Shown in pieces: positions 12,803-26,418 of a DNA stretch of 64,000 nucleotides (position 1 is its first letter; every line of letters starts with the position of its first letter). The notes below the pieces were generated by a model that was not told the DNA's origin, ran no database searches, and saw only the letters and a list, made by a program, of their open reading frames with translations. Source of the stretch: Marisa cornuarietis (Eukaryota > Mollusca > Gastropoda > Architaenioglossa > Ampullariidae); assembly GCA_004794655.1 (NCBI GenBank), contig SMMW01000001.1:3841001-3905000 (forward strand), in the 5' to 3' direction. Both the position numbers and the translations under genes were made by a program.

Positions 12803-15200
12803 TATCAAGTTCGCGTGATGACCTCAGTTAATTGATTTATCATTCTCATTCGTTATGAAGTAAGGATTTCGGGGTACCACTTGGAAGGCATTAAATTGAT
12901 TAAAGAAAAACTAAGAACTTTTAGATGCACATAATGCGTTAGAGAAAGATTTGTTTCAAATAAAGGGAGAGAATGCTGGTCTTAAAATTCTCTACAAAGA
13001 GTTGTCTAACCGACCACATAGCTGCTGTCTCAACTGCTTTGCCCCTAGAACTCACCCATTTCACTGGGCTGGCTAGTCACCATTTTAATAAGAGACTTTT
13101 TTTAATCTCATAATTTTGTTTAAAATAGTGTCGTTGAAAGTTTGAATAGACTGCTCACGAACTCACGGGGTTTTTTTTTCGCCATTGTTTCGCAGCAAGG
13201 CCTCTACCATGAAGTTAAGATCACGGTTTAAAAGAAGTGTTTTGAAACATGAAAAAAGTTCAAAGCTCTATGGCCATATTTTACTTTCAGTGGAGATATT
13301 TGTGTGCACCGAAAAAAATGATGTCCCCACACCCAGTTATCTCATGAGCGTAAACAATTAAGTTTTGAGCAGTTAAACAATTAAGTTGCCCCGAGCACGT
13401 GAAAGCGCAAGGGAGAAAATGGCTTAAGGTAGTGAGAGCAGCTCGAATCGAATGACTTGACGAAACGCACATGTAAATAAACTGGAGCTGACAAAGCAAG
13501 TTCAGCAAAACCGTGACTGAATGTTCTTGTTCTGAGTACTAACATGACTTCAGCAGGCCTGGTAGCATTATAAATAATGTATTGAAAGATCAAAATACGG
13601 CTTGACAAGGAAACATTAACTCATGTCACATTATGACCATGAAGTCTTGACAATAAGTTTACCTTTACAGATCCTTGGACCAGAATAAAATACTGTAGAT
13701 TATAACAGCGTGTCCTTTTTTCTTCAGAAATGACTATATACATGTTATAACGACTGTTGTCGAGTTCGAATCCCTTCTCATGCTTGTACGCGTTGTCTAG
13801 TCTGTGTCCTTGTGTTACAAGAGCCAGGCTGTCTTTTATGAAGCTTTTTTTTATTCTACTACCTTCTAATCGTATTTAAATGCTGCATGTGCTATTAAAC
13901 TGCAGATACGTGATCTCTGTATTCTAGTGCTTTAAATTACTTATTACTTGTAGTACCAAACTGTCCTGCTAATTTTGATGTAACGATGCTCTCTAATGAT
14001 GTAATGATATTGTCTATTTGTTAAAATGAGCTGTAACTCTATGCTGTAATGCTGGCTGTTTGAAACTCTAACATAGAGAATAATTCCCAATTTGTGAGCG
14101 ATGTCTAAGTGCAACCATGTAACGAAAAGGCAGAATATACAATATTGTGACTTTCAATTCCCGAATGTGTTCTGATTCTCTGTGACTAACAGACTGTCAG
14201 GCATTAGAATAATGTTTAGTTTTGCTTCTTAAAGCAGCATATGTGACAAGCAAGGTGACATGATGGTCGTCTCGACTACTGACACAATACAAGCTGTCAA
14301 TGTATGTTTTCTGCTGTTTTCATTAAATAAAATTTACAGGCTATGTTTGCTTCTGCTTGCAACTGCAAAAGCTTTCAGCAACTTCATCGTTATTTTATAT
14401 GGATTAATAAGTATAAAATATTGCTCAAGTGACACAACTTAAGTATTGTTTCAGAAGCGTGCGCCTTTTTCTTGTGGATGAGAGTCGAGTTGCAGGACAA
14501 AAAATTAATGCTTTCAAGAACCAGCACTCGCTAAACTTAACCTTACACATCAGTATGCGTTATTTCCCTTTATGTATCCGCAAATAGTATCCTCCATGTT
14601 CACTCCTAGTGCGATACGGTCCACAAACCGTGAAATTAAAAAGCATTGTCAGCAACAATAAAGTGTGTGCGTGTGTGTGCGCGCGCATGCACGTGGAATG
14701 TTTATTGTTTTCTAAGAAAGTTTATAACGTACAACGGTGTTCTAATAAGCAGACAAATGATTTTTGCACCTAAAACTTGAGTTTCTTCTTGCTCATCGAT
14801 ATTCATGCAGCTCCACAAAACATAAAATTCTGCGAAAGTGACAGTTTGTAAACACGTACGTTTTCGTGCCTTGCTCTTTCTTGTACTGCGCTAAACACAT
14901 AATACAAATTAATAATACCTCGAAATACGTCATGACATTTCAGCATAGAAAAGACGATGGAGCAGTGCACACATTTCATGATCACCACAATTAGTCAGCG
15001 TCGATGAAAAGAGGTCTCAGAACACTGATAATTATAAAATATAAGGCTGTTATAAGGGCTTTTTCTAATATAAAGAGCAAAACAACACTGCCAGTGTCGG
15101 CTGTCGCCAGAAACCTTTGCCATGTTTCAAAGGGAGGAAATCGTAGAATGAAGATGTCGCATTTGAAAAGCAGCATGCATACAAGCGGAATTAATTTACC

Positions 15201-15244
<44 letters not shown>

Positions 15245-15252
15245 GAGAGAGA
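15201..15252 (+). repeat. (AC)n microsatellite
   Basis: About 40 bp of AC units ending in a short GA run. Confidence 0.97.
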
Positions 15253-15759
15253 TAAATAGTGTTGTAACTGTCAAAGAGCTTCTCTAACATTGTGTTCTTT
15301 TGTAAAAGCCTCTGAGGTAAAGAAGTGAGTATTAAAAGTTACTGAAAGCGCCCCAGCACAAAATAATCTAGCCTTGCCCTGCAGATAATATTTTTCGATG
15401 ACAACTTTACTTGCAGATATCACCGAGTGCCAGCAGGCGCATATCATTGCCTGAAATATGGTATTGATATTTATGGTCTCTTACGCGCAAAACCAGTCGA
15501 AACAGGAAGGAAACGCTGACGAGCTAGCACAAATGATTCTAGTGCACGTGAGCACACACGCGTACTAATCCACTTCACCAAAGTACTTACACATCAACAC
15601 AGGCAGGCGCACATTCCGAGAAACAGGTTGTCAAGCGGTTTATTTTAACAAAATAATCCATGAAAAAGCAGCAACAGGTTGACCGCAAGAAGGGTGGCAA
15701 GGCATGCGAAATATGCACATTTAGTTTCCCACACATATGCATGTACATTGCACAAACTG

Positions 15760-15760
<1 letters not shown>

Positions 15761-15816
<56 letters not shown>
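15761..15816 (+). repeat. (CA)n microsatellite
   Basis: A pure 56-bp CA array; all open frames across it are artefacts. Confidence 0.98.
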
Positions 15817-15818
<2 letters not shown>

Positions 15819-16557
15819 CTCTCTCACATAAACAGTCAAAGAAACATGTTAGGGGAGACGACATCATGGACTGGGCTTTGAAAGATTCATTTGCTTTCAT
15901 CGGTTGTTTGTTTTTTTTGACGCTAACAGAACGAGACAAAATTTCACACAAGGATCTTAGAAGGAATGGCTTGTTTTGAAATGCTCGATCGTACACTCAT
16001 GCACTAAATAAAAGGTACATCATATACTTTATGCACTCTGTAACGGACTCCTGCAGCCTCACATTCGCACAATGGACTCTTAAAGTTTCATTTTCGGGCA
16101 ATGGGAAAAGGGTAACAAAAAATATCTAGCTATTCATTTTTCTAAAAATTCCCAACATTGAAAACTATCACACAAGAAATATGTAAAATATTACCATTTA
16201 ATACCAATCAAAAGTTGAAAATGGTAAAACAGGTGCAAACAGCAAAGTTAGCGTAACAGAAAGGAAGACAAGGTGCTATGGATGTTGACGAGCTAAAGCC
16301 AGGAGACAGGTACCAGGAGTGCAGGGAAGTCTGAGGGTGGGAGACGCGGGAAAAAGCGGTAGAAGACAGTGAACTGCGGAAAGAAAAAGAGGGATGGAGA
16401 CAAAGAAGGAAGTGGTAACAGAAAGTCAGGGGATTTTGCCGATGAAAACAAATTTTCTCTACGCTCATTTGCAGAGCGAAGAAAATTCAGAGTACATAAG
16501 CGATACAAAGGTTACAGGAAGATAACACTCTAAAGCCTTCCTTCCCTGTCAAAATAA

Positions 16558-16607
16558 ATTGTCACTAATTATAAAAAAGACGATCACCACAAACCATTAG
16601 TGACAAT
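16558..16607. repeat. Inverted repeat, 12-bp arms
   Basis: ATTGTCACTAAT at 16558-16569 and ATTAGTGACAAT at 16596-16607 are perfect complements around a 26-base spacer. Could be a hairpin or a very small terminal inverted repeat pair. Confidence 0.7.
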
Positions 16608-17604
16608 CACAAAATTGTTATAATCTTCCAACTTGTTATTGCCAGTTTGTATGTTTATTTACTTGTGCATTTGAACTAGAAATTTATTGTTGGCACGAAA
16701 TCCGAATACAGTGGTCAGTTGTTATTTACTGTGATTTTTTTCTTTCATCTTTCAAATGTACCGCAATGTTAGACAAACGGAACATAATCCAATTTGGTTC
16801 TTTCCTTCGAATAAGTTACTAGGAGGGGAAACGGCGAAAATTGTTACCACAAACATTTTCAAATGTTCATTTCAGAACGCGATGTCTGCTCTCGGTGAGC
16901 TCAAATAAATAACCCAAAATGCCCGATTTGCTTTAAGACAATCGAACAGCCTGCACTTTAAGGGAAAAAGGCATCTACAGCTTTTATTGTTGGTGGATGC
17001 GCACTATCATTAAATTACTGACCTGCTGAGTTCTTATTGATAATATGGCATTTAATTTTTTTGCCAAAAGCACAAGAAACTATTGTGAGCAGACGAAGAC
17101 GTTGCGATAGTGAAGGTGGACTAGAATTTCCAGAAAGCGTGACACAGCTTGCGGACACAAGAAAGGCAGGCACAGAGTGGTTAGTAAGGTGCACTGTCAG
17201 GAAATCACGTGATCTACATGTAGCTACATCCCCAGAGACCGGAGCAGACATGCCACATCCATCTTTAGCTGCTCGCTAACAACAGTCTGACTAGCTAGCT
17301 CACCAGTGGCACTTGGCTGACAGGGACCTGGATCAGCCGGTAAGCCGCCCGCTCTTCTTAACCCTTACACCCTGTACTTGCCTGCATGCACGTGCATCTC
17401 ACACCACCCATCCACTCCCAAACACTCACACAAACTACATGTGCACACGTGGTTATCTACAAACAAACAACGATCACACCTCTCTGATGACTATCCACAG
17501 AACTCGTGTATGTACGCTTATGACATGTTTAACAACGGCACCTGTTCACAACTTTTGTTTTGTTTGTTCACTCTAATCTGATGTGTGATCACGCTCACTC
17601 AAGC

Positions 17605-17765
17605 CTGAGGCGTTAGAGCAATGGACCATGGGCTCTTTCTTCTTCGAGTTTCTGCAATTGTAAGAGGGCTAAAGAGAGTTTCGGGTCACAAACTGCTGCT
17701 GTAATATTTCACACCACAGTGAAGTTTATCTTCCTCTACACGTCTGGTGGGAATGGCTGTCTATA
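17605..17765 (+). mobile_element. Possible SINE type III relic
   Basis: GAGGCGTTAGAGCAATGGAC resembles the A-box region of the type III copy at 2452-2650, and TCTGGTGGGAATGGCTG resembles its CAGCTGGCGGGAATGGGC block. Much between does not align by eye. Confidence 0.3.
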
Positions 17766-20082
17766 AATGATTTATATGATCGTGAAATCTTTGGCCACCT
17801 TTCGCACTATCTTCCGGACATATTCTGTGGGGAAAACTGAAGAAGAATGTAACGAAAACTATCAACATTTCCTCGCAAAGAACATTTAGCTGTGGGTGAC
17901 ACGCAAAGGTGCAGTCAATTGTCAGAGAATATTTAACAAAATTCAATATTATCAATGACGATTGTGATAAGACTACAATTTTACGAACAGGAACAAAAGT
18001 AAGCACGTGCTTGCAATTCCTACACGACAGGAGGCAGCAACCAGTAGAGAAAGTGACTAGTCAGCGCTCTGAATGTCTGTGTTTCATCACTGCTCGGGCT
18101 GAGCACAAAACCATTGTCTTCTCGCTGTGTGTGCGTTTAACATTACACGTACGAATCACAGACTGTAGGTCCGTTACAGTTGTTATACTTCTTGCAGCTA
18201 AAGGGAGATCCCTGTATTCCCAATGATGCTGCTAATGCTGCTTCGAGTGATAATGTCGCCCCATCTCTTTCCGTCCCAACGTCTTCTAGGACGTTCCCGG
18301 TCCTCGGCTTTCTTCTATGTCGGGTCGTCGATAAGGCGGCTATATCAGCAGCAAGTGGAAAATGGCCACACGTGTAACAAACAATCATAATCAACATTCA
18401 TACCAGGAAGGAACATTAATTATATTGGTCATATTGGTCGAAAAATAAGTATACATTTAAGACAAGGTATGTGTAACGGGATTTCAACTGCAGTCCCCGT
18501 CTCCTATTTACATCTGTATATGGGTAAAGCACACCAACTGTTGCAGTGTGAACGTTTAAGAGTTTACAACAGTAAATACAGCATGGTTAAGGAAAACTGC
18601 TTCATTATTATATACTAGTTCCATGCTAATCAAACCAGCTGTACTTGTTTCTTGCGGTGACGGCAGAACGAACTGGTTGATTTTAAAAATAATACTTCTA
18701 CATAATTTTTACTTCATTTTTAATCTTATGATTATCACAAGTCTTCAGAGTTGGGTTTGGCAGCGTGCTGGTTGTCTTGCTGACAAGCATAACGACACAC
18801 TGTGAACGTGATGAAAGCCGTTGAGCTAAACAAGCGCCGAGTCTTAACGCTTTCCGCCAGGTAATAAAGTTCCAATCACATTCTGTAGCCATGCCGACAG
18901 CTTTGGAACTATCACATATATACAGAAATTTAAACTACTGTTTTAACAACTGCCCAGTGCAAGAAGTGTAAAGGTAGTTTCCCTTCCGTTGTATGCAGGA
19001 TGAATCTGATACAATAATGCTATCACACTGAGCTCCTATTAACTCTTACCCAATCGTATTTCATTTTTACCAAAAGATCCCCGTATATTTGACTCAAGAA
19101 AAGAAGTTAAGGCTGCAGTGGAGATCGGTTTGTCAGCTCATGTTACAAAGCTTTGAGCTTGCTGTTTTTGAGAAAGAGAGAGGGAGGGAGAGATTGTGTG
19201 TGTGTTTGTGTGTGTGCACGCGCGTGTGTTATAATATATCCTAACTAAAGCAGTCGTTCAGTATGTTCGCTGAGCTGTCCCTGACTTCTGATCGTAAAAT
19301 CATCATTTTCTATACCACATGCGATGACTTTCCTTGACTCATTGATGCCTATTTTTAAGGGGTTAATAAACCTTTGCCGGATCTTCCTGCCAGTTACCGA
19401 TTAGATCAGTCGCGGCATGCATCGCCTTAACGGCAGTGTCGAGGTCACATGACAGGCATATTGTCGAGTGAATAAAACTCACGCTTTTATAACGTACCAA
19501 TCAGTCTTAGATATCGGCGCACAGAGAGACCACTGAAAGTCGAGGATAACTCAGCCATTTTGTCCGTCATGCTTGCTCCATAAAAAGACGTAAAATGAAA
19601 GTTTTTTCTTTGTTTGTTTGCTTGCTTGTTTGCTTTTTTTTTAAAAAAGCAGAGATCAGAAGATTATAACGGCATAGCTGCGCAGTACGATTTCACTCAG
19701 TACTCAAAGATCCGGATTGCACCTGTGATAATAAACCTGTCGCCCTCAAGACAGACGCCGGCTTGCATGTTGAAAGCAGCCTTTAGTCATTCGCTTTGAA
19801 ACAGGAACAAGTACTTTGAGCATGATACATGGCTCATGTTTTGAACTGCAGTACTAGCTAGTTTGGAAAGGTCTTATACTTACAGCCACGTACAAAAAAA
19901 ACCCAGTGGACATTTCTTTTTTTGCCATCTTTAGTCCCGTTTTCCTGACAGAGTGTAAGCAATCACTCTTAAACACTCGTGATCATAAGCGGTATTTGGT
20001 CTCTGTTTTTTTTAAGGACTAGGTTATTCCTGAGCACCGAGGATAAACTTCTCTTGGATGCGAGTCACGATGATGCTCTGGC

Positions 20083-20630
20083 TCATACCTTGGGCAACGG
20101 GGTGAGGTCAGGATCAGAATCTTCTACAGCCGACAGCTGCGGGCGAGGGGGTCTACTCAAGACCGGGATATCATGAATCACGATGGCCTCTAGTTTCTGA
20201 TGCGTCAGAATGAAAGGTGACAGCTCGTTGTCCGACATCTGCCGCTGCAAAATTTTCTCATGTCTCGTGCGCGCGTGCATGAGAGTCCTGGTGGGGACAG
20301 CGCACGGCATGTCGGGATGGTTCACATTCACTGGCGCCTCCTGCAGCACGATCATCGGCTGGGTCCGTCCGTTGGACGTGCAGGGCGACAAGAAAAGGTC
20401 TGGTGAGGCGCTGGGAGGACAACCAACTGTGGCCACTGTCAATCCGTTGCTCTGCGACAGTCGTCCCGCCGAGCCGTTGTCTGGAGGCATGTTGGGGCGT
20501 CCCCTGCTGGCCGAGTGGGGCGGGGAAGCCGGACTGTTCTTTCTCGGAGAGTGGTTCTTCTCTGGTGTGGGTGACGGTGTAGGATGCGTCCCTGTCGCTC
20601 CATTTCCCTTGTTCTTCTTGTAATATTCGT
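20083..20630 (-). CDS. SPEC3/stum family membrane protein, coding exon 3 (cytosolic-type tail)
   Basis: Third coding exon of the minus-strand SPEC3/stum gene. It starts after acceptor gtcgctgtag and its first two bases complete an Asp codon from exon 2 (reading TIS-DEYYKK). It then encodes 181 residues to a TGA at 20085-20083, giving a 328-residue protein. The tail has no hydrophobic segment. Its first part is rich in Ser, Pro, Lys and Asn (SPTPEKNHSPRKNSPASPP), and the distal part has acidic and hydrophobic stretches (KLEAIVIHDIPVL and AVEDSDPDL). The open frame, absence of low-complexity DNA and exact phase support coding. Oddity: the last codons read AAG GTA TGA, which also matches a donor (AAG|GTATGA), so the exon may splice onward to an unseen exon and the C-terminus may be longer. 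Confidence 0.85.
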
Positions 20631-21045
20631 CTACAGCGACAGATTCATGTCAAATTACGACTTTTGCATACTCGCACGCCTGTCTTGGTCACACTAACAG
20701 CAAATAAAATGATGGTGATGGTGATTATAGGGCACTGGAGGAAACTATTGCAGCGTTTGTGATATTAAAACATTTACCTCACAAAGCTTGTACAAATAAA
20801 ACTTCACTATACAGATATATAGTTCATTTTATACTCATACTAAATTATTGGTTAGAAAGTCATCTAGGAACAGGACTCAGTACTTCATCCATTTTATCCA
20901 TGGAAGATGAATAAATTTACGTATATCTACAATATTGTAGTTTTGGTCTGTGACAGACAAACTCCTCAGATAGATATTACTAACATCTCATCAGCAGCAT
21001 TCTCATCTATCCAGTGGAGAGTCTGTGTTGAAGCTAGTTACGCAC
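20631..21045 (-). other. Intron 2 of the minus-strand SPEC3/stum gene (415 bp)
   Basis: Donor GTGCGT at 21045-21040 and acceptor TAG at 20633-20631 on the minus strand, phase 1. It is AT-rich with no feature inside. Its position follows the codon run for ...FLTIS, the same point at which the plus-strand paralogue stops. Confidence 0.85.
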
Positions 21046-21228
21046 CCGAGATGGTGAGGAAAGCTGTACCCCACATGATGCTCCAGATCCACCCGAGCAG
21101 CAGAAGGAAGGTGAGAAGGAACTGCAGCAGCGCCACCCCGCTGTTTACCCACACAACCCCGCGCCGGCTGGCGCCCTGTGGCCGTACGTGCGCCCCGCAC
21201 AGAACAGTCAGCCCAGACACGAAGGTTC
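21046..21228 (-). CDS. SPEC3/stum family membrane protein, coding exon 2
   Basis: Second coding exon of the minus-strand SPEC3/stum gene. It completes the split Gly codon and adds 60 codons plus one base (183 nt). It begins after acceptor tccactgcag and ends before donor GTGCGT. The peptide opens with TFVSGLTVLCGAHV, which finishes membrane segment 1, then has a short basic loop (about residues 101-110), then membrane segment 2, ending in the diagnostic GWIWSIMWG and AFLTIS. Joining exon 1 to this exon restores LPGLG-GTFVSG without a frameshift, which is strong support for the gene model. The plus-strand exon at 8824-9002 aligns with it over its whole length. Segment 2 is nearly all Leu, Phe, Ile and Trp, so a multi-pass membrane location is expected. 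Confidence 0.92.
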
Positions 21229-24200
21229 CTGCAGTGGACAGAGCACGTGTTAAGGACGAAATGTCCACATGCCAGCAATGAGTAAAAGCGATGTGACTGG
21301 ACAGTATCATGGATATTGACAGTGTGTGCCGCAGCAGCTTGGCTGTTATCAACTTGACCAGATATCCGGTCGCCATTTTATAATGATATATAATTATTGA
21401 ACATCCATGACAAATGTTATTACCAGTTATTACCAGATATGTCAACGATCTCGTTATTCATCGTCAAATGTTTCAAATGAGCAAATACTTGATTATACAA
21501 TGCTATTATCAACTTAGTACGCCATTATCTACTTAGTAAGTCAAAGGCAAGCAGCTGGTGTACTGATGTCCCCATTTTGCCAAACCATTTAAAAGAAATG
21601 CATTTGATTTCTGGGTACTCATTACTAATTACTGAAAAATATTTCACTGAGTAGCGAACCTTCCGTTGATCTTTTTCTAAATATTTTTCAGAAGTCAGAA
21701 CTTTCACTTAAAATGCTTCCAGCAACTCCAAGGAATACAAATGAAAAAAGCATACTATGAATAAATAATAAAAACGAATAAATTATTTTATCACAAATGT
21801 CCATGAAATGTTTCAGTATTTACCTGTGATATTAAAGTTTTTAAGATAAGATTGGAATCAGCAAGTATCGTATACACGTGCTCTTTCTTTTTTTTAAAAA
21901 AAAAGAGTCTCCGTTGCAACAGAAACTTTGACTGACAGCTGACCCAGCTTTGACCACGTGGACAGGTAACAGATGATTAAAGACAGCGCTGATGCATGTT
22001 GTCCATATAGATGCTGGCCACATGACAGGTTTATACAGTTTTCACTAGTCTTCTCGTATTAATCTCGTAAAAATTAAAATAAATCAGTTAATCAAGCGCA
22101 TCATGTTTACGTAATTAAAGAAAAACAAGGAAACCATAAAAAATAAACATTTCCCGTTTAATTTTCCCTCTCTCCCATTCTCTTCTGACTCTCCTTTTCT
22201 CTCTCACTCTCACCTTTGCTTAGTTTCTGGTCATCAGTATAGCATCATTCACCTTCTCAATTACCAAAGAAAGGTGGGAGACCCTTTAGAACTCTCGCCG
22301 TTCAACCAGGTTAAGAGTTTTTCTCATCATAGGTGGGTGAGGCATCTAAGTGCATCTTCCCACATGGAATAAGACAGAGCATGAAGCGCTTCAGTCTGAT
22401 GTCGTAATTAAATGTTGCGGGAGAAGTCGCTGCCACTGGCGTTGATGGAGCATTAGGGCAGCACTCCTACAGTAAAGAGGTTGTAAACAGCTTTTCATTC
22501 TGACATCTCTTACATCAGGAGAACACGGGAAGAGAGAAAGCAAGGTAGTATCTGTAGCGCTGAGAAAAGTTACTTAAGATAACACGCTTTTATATTTCGC
22601 AGAAAAAAAAACAAAAAAAGAAGATAACGAATGTACAGCATGCAGCCAGCACAAATCAGCGGGAAGATGAAGAGCCAGATTCGTCGACGAAGAGGACGAG
22701 CACGAAGCATGTTTACAAGAGACTTCGAGGGCAAGAAGAAGCGCCAAGCAGTGGGCGCCTTTAGAAACATTTGCTTGGCGATGCTTCTTAGCGGAGAACT
22801 TAGCCAGAAGTTTGGGCCGTGATTAGAGAAGATGAAGGGAAAGTAGCAAGAAAGCAAACCACAGATATCTCACCATGTGTCACTCATTGCAAGGTGGATG
22901 TGAAAGACAAGACTGCGTAGAACCTGCACGAAGCTCTTGCAATGCGTGTCGATAACATGCACACACGTAAATAATATTTATATTTATGTTATAAAGACAG
23001 AAAACGTGCATACAACCCATTATAACTGGTAAACAATCACAAAAATGTGACCACGATGCATGTGTACTCACCCAAAACATGCACACAAATACAAATATAA
23101 ACGAGCACAATGTAAACACGAATATAAATATTAACATGCACAATATAAAGCACAAATGTAAGTATTAAAATTTACAATATAAACATAAGTTTAATTATAA
23201 ATGTCCATGGTGCAATCATGAACGCAAGTGTATGGCTACAGATGTAAATTAAAATAGGAACAGAAGCAAAAGGAAGACAGAGAGAGAGAGACTGGGAGGC
23301 GGTAGGAAACAACGGAGAAAGCTTATGGAACGACCACGATGAAATATTAAGTTAAACGATATAAATTATAATATCAAGGCAGCTACGGGAATTGAAATAT
23401 AAACCGTTTTCTAAGGTAGGCGATTCTCCACTCAATGTTTCACAACCTCAGCAACCAGTGAGCTCTCCTTTAAACAGGGTATGACATTCTACATGACACG
23501 ACTATTAAAAAAAACAGTAAATAATAGAGTATAAAATAAACGCAACTAAACTTTGGGATTTTTTATTATGCATGTTGACAACATAGCCAATGACATGTGT
23601 ACATGCATGCGTGCGTACGTGCGCGTGCGTGCGTTTTCGTGCTGATAGAGTCATGAGGGGACGTGGAAGAAGCAGGAACAAAAGAAAGTACATTTAAACA
23701 CACTCTAATACACTCCAACACTAACACACTCTAACAACTCCAACAGACTACAACACACTCTAACACATTACAACACTAAAAACATTCCAACACCCGCAAG
23801 TTCAGGTTCTCGCCGAACGCTCCATTAAAGTTGTTCTGGTGCCACTTGCATCATCACTGCCGCCTTATCTCGTTTTGCCGGTTTTCTGGACAATGTGTCT
23901 TAATGGATATTAACACATCAGAAAAAAATCCTTTGAATCTCGAGGTAAAGGGAGGGGGTATTTCATCAGAGAGGCCATTTTATGGTATAGTTTTACCGCA
24001 GTGGCTGATGACAGAATTAAGAAAGCCGCAATGATATCGTTACATCTCAGCCACACTGCACATAATTATATATCTCAGATATCGTCTGGTAAAAAATTAA
24101 GATATCAATTATTAAGCCATTACGTCGCATTAACGATGATCTCAGACAGGCTACCACGCCCCAGGAAACTTTGTTAATAAAAAATTAGAAAAAACTTTCT

Positions 24201-25552
24201 ATTTTTTCTTCTACTTCAATGGAAGAGGGTTCGGAGACGAGCACGAATGTGCACACGCCACACGCGTTCACTGCTAAGCAGGTGAGCTGAGCCCCTTAAC
24301 ATCACTAGTAAATGTAACAAAGTACACTCAAACAATTAAAGTTCACCAGAACTATCAAAGAACACATAAACATAGCAAAGTACACCCTAACAAATCAAAT
24401 GATCCACAAAGGAAATATAACAAATGACCACCACCACCGCCACCACTGTACTACTACCAGCAGATAAACTGCCGCATTCAGACCCCGCCTGAACCTCCAG
24501 TGCCCAGATGTGAACCACTCAGTTATGAGAACCACATGCCCCTCAAAAAGAAAAAAAGGAGACACATTCATTACTGGGCATTGTTAATCACAAGAAGTCT
24601 ATGAGGAATGTTTTCTATCACAAGATCGAGTGTTTCGCGAGGTCTTGAATAGACTCGTTCTACGATGGCGCTTCTGAGCGAAAGGTGAAAGTCGTAAGTT
24701 AAACGGTTTAAGTGATTTTTTTCATTCCTCGTAGTCTCTCTAGGGGGGCTTGGCGATAGACATGCCTGACTGTGAGCACTTTATCTCTACACGAAGAAAG
24801 ATGGGAAGAGTGTGCTCTAGGGACCCAGCCAGTAGGTTTCCACACAATAACAAATGAAAGCATGACAGCTGCAGCAACAGGGCGACCGGCCATTTTGAGA
24901 ACACCCGGGCGCATCTTGAAAGGTTACTTGACAGGCTTTGCTGTGGATGGGCCGGATGGCCGCATTTTTGTGGGATGAGATTTAAAATTTGTAAAACGAC
25001 ATTAGATCACATCAATTCACAATACTCTTTCCTTCCCCCCCTCCCCCCAAAAAAACCTAACTTACAGCACGCAAGTTAGCGTTCGCTTAGTACAAGGAAA
25101 ACAATCTATTGAAAACAATCTATCTAAAAGCTATGCTGGATCTGTCAGATCTCTTTGTTGCCCAAGAGTGCAAAAAAAAGGCATGATAGGTAAAGGGGAA
25201 TCGGAAACAAAGCCTGATGAGGTATGTAAATAATTTATAAGACACGACAAGGCATATAAATAATATGAAAGGCCAGGTGAGGAGGATAAATTATTTACAC
25301 ACGTTATCTAGCATCGGATATATTTTACAAAACCATATGAGCCTCAGGGGACACGGATTTATTACAACTGACAGTGCACTGAGCAGACATACAATCACAC
25401 GAGATGGCGCGAGAAAGTGAGGCTGGGCACGACTTAATTCATGAGAAGATCGTGTTTCTCAAGCAGTTCCAAGTCCATTATCTTTCATCTTCATGACACA
25501 GATGTGGGCTTTGTTTCTGTTTAGTCTTATTGTGTCTTTATGTATTATTAGA

Positions 25553-26177
25553 GACACCAATAATTACTCACGCTTATCAGTGACACCAATAATTACACAG
25601 TATTATCAGCACCAATAAGTACACACTATTTATTATCAGTGAGACCAATAATGACTATTATCAGCGATAGCAATAATTACACACTATTATCAGTGTCACC
25701 AATAATTACACACTATTATCACTGGCACCAATAATAACAACACAATATATTATCAGTACCAATAATTACTCACTATTATCAGTGAACCCAATAATTTCTA
25801 TTATCAGCGATACCAATAATTACACACTATTATCAATGACACCAATAATTACACACTATATTATCAGCTATACCATTAATTACACACTATTATCAATGAC
25901 ACCAATAATTACTATTATCTGTAATACCAATAATTGCACACTATTATCAATGACACCAATAATTACTATTATCAACGATAACAATAATTACACACTATTA
26001 TCAGTGACACCAATAATTACTATTATCAGTGACACCAATAATTACACACTATTATCAGTGACACCAATAATTACTATTATCAGTGACACCAATAATTACA
26101 CACTATTATCAGTGGCACCAATAATTACTATTATCAGTGACACCAATAATTACATATTATTCTCACTGACACCAATC
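25553..26177 (+). repeat. Minisatellite of alternating 25- and 29-bp units (54-bp higher-order repeat)
   Basis: About 620 bp of tandem units built on CACCAATAATTAC and TATTATCAGTGA. Two unit lengths occur: a short one (CAGTGACACCAATAATTAC + TATTAT, 25 bp) and a long one (same core + ACACTATTAT, 29 bp). In the last 200 bp they alternate strictly, giving a 54-bp higher-order unit with nearly identical copies; the left part is more diverged. Since 54 divides by three, one frame stays open for 142 codons (25782-26210), which I regard as a by-product. The array abuts the Harbinger fragment. Confidence 0.95.
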
Positions 26178-26418
26178 AACTCTGACGACGAGCAGGACGA
26201 AGAAGATTAAAACCTACACTGTTTCTATTCTTAGTCCCTTAATGGTTATGCCACAAGGTGAACGAAAAACAGTTCTGCAAACCTTTTTGTCAAACCAGCA
26301 GTTTTCCGAAAACGATTTCACGGCAGCAGTTTCCTCTGTCTGCGATGCCACACGTGCGAACTTGTTTCCGAAAAAAATTAGTAAAAGTGCGCGACAGTAG
26401 CGTCCTTCGATATCTGTG

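Larger units (their letters stand above)
12814..20082. other. Intergenic stretch between the two converging SPEC3/stum genes
   Basis: AT-rich. Contains CA arrays at 15201-15252 and 15761-15816, a 12-bp-stem hairpin at 16558-16607 and GC-richer patches at 17.0-17.3 and 18.18-18.36 kb. A minus-strand ATTAAA at 18718-18723 is a possible poly(A) signal for the minus-strand gene, though 1.36 kb past its stop. No gene recognised. Confidence 0.5.

Noticed and set aside
13755..13800. GAGTTCGAATCCC resembling a tRNA B box
   Set aside because: No A box at the right distance and no cloverleaf; at most a SINE relic.
15587..15996. Overlapping open frames around 15.6-16.0 kb
   Set aside because: All owe their length to the CA array at 15761-15816.
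25782..26210. 142-codon plus-strand open frame with 18-residue repeats
   Set aside because: It lies inside the minisatellite, and the 54-bp period alone keeps the frame open. No splice or start context.
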